This document shows positions 63,855 through 64,000 of a stretch of 64,000 nt of DNA, piece after piece. A program made the position numbers and the translations under genes. The notes under the pieces were generated by a model. That model did no database searches. It worked only from the letters and a program-made list of their open reading frames with translations, and was not told where the DNA came from. Each line of letters begins with the position of its first letter. The first letter of the stretch is position 1. This DNA is from Stenotrophomonas maltophilia (GTDB lineage: Bacteria > Pseudomonadota > Gammaproteobacteria > Xanthomonadales > Xanthomonadaceae), in contig NZ_CP033877.1 of the NCBI RefSeq assembly GCF_006970445.1, positions 2,860,750 through 2,924,749 of the forward strand, given 5' to 3'.

Positions 63855-64000
63855 ATGAACGCCAGCCCGCCCCGCCGCCCGTCCACCGCGTACCGCTATC
63901 TGTTCGTGCTCGGCCTGGGCCTGCTCATCGGCCTGATCGCCACAGTGATGGTCGGCCGCGCCCTACAGGCCCGCCGCGACCCATTCCCGGACAGCCTGAT
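63855..64000 (+). CDS. N-terminal fragment of a membrane-anchored protein (runs off the window)
   Basis: ATG at 63855 after GGAGAG. The 48 visible residues begin NASPPRRPSTAYRY and have one hydrophobic helix (LFVLGLGLLIGLIATVMVG), then RALQARRDPFPDSL. Membrane anchored with a soluble domain expected beyond the edge. The family cannot be told from this fragment. Confidence 0.65.
   Translation, partial: MNASPPRRPSTAYRYLFVLGLGLLIGLIATVMVGRALQARRDPFPDSL

Overview
The window looks like a chromosomal segment of a Stenotrophomonas species, probably close to S. maltophilia. The grounds are a high G+C content with GC-rich third codon positions, many short GTAG-headed palindromes between genes (the SMAG repeat family), and Xanthomonadaceae traits: a split MetH, a 180-kDa-class NAD glutamate dehydrogenase, and sucA-sucB-lpdA in a row. 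This is inferred from sequence character alone. I see no rRNA, tRNA, CRISPR array, prophage or intact insertion sequence. Both ends cut genes.

Layout. 1-5.3 kb: sbcB (partial), a DUF2461 protein, an aldo/keto reductase and a DUF2939 protein, then on the minus strand a 5'-nucleotidase and NAD kinase. 5.3-10.6 kb: a hairpin-rich intergenic region and the large NAD-dependent glutamate dehydrogenase. 10.8-16 kb: a TetR regulator with an RND efflux pair that lacks an outer-membrane component. 16-25 kb: an exported orphan protein, an acyl-CoA dehydrogenase, and a methionine-cycle operon made of an ArsR-methyltransferase fusion (SahR-like) and methionine synthase split into two proteins; an MFS transporter follows. 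25-29 kb, minus strand: DUF2058 protein, SlyX, UDP-glucose dehydrogenase, an FKBP isomerase with a duplicated N-domain, and an exported glutathione peroxidase.

29.3-34 kb holds a YtrA-type operon: small exported protein, GntR/YtrA regulator, ABC ATPase, permease, a DUF4097-like protein with nine GSGD repeats, and a lipoprotein. Its promoter carries a GGTG-N16-CACC palindrome over the -10 box. 34-46 kb is central metabolism: fumC, purB, the ribosomal oxygenase gene ycfD/roxA, a GNAT fusion, then sucA, sucB and lpdA. 46-55 kb: a LysR/GST divergent pair, small envelope genes, a PhoD phosphatase plus TonB-dependent receptor operon with a good PHO box, dnaB with a perfect DnaA box upstream, and an FMN reductase. 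55-64 kb: an unusual two-gene operon of a fused alpha-keto-acid dehydrogenase E1 and an asparagine synthetase, a GST, a GNAT enzyme, a glycine-zipper envelope protein, a TatD hydrolase and tcdA.

The most notable non-genic signal is a roughly 105-bp element present three times (5326-5433 and 37252-37357 on the plus strand, 37551-37657 on the minus strand). A nearly invariant core of about 52 nt folds into two small TCCA-loop hairpins. It is enclosed by a 23-27 bp stem whose sequence differs completely between copies yet is self-complementary in each. The changes that are not full compensations are G-U in one orientation, which suggests selection for an RNA (or cruciform) three-way junction. 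A separate perfect 28-bp hairpin lies between metH and the MFS gene.
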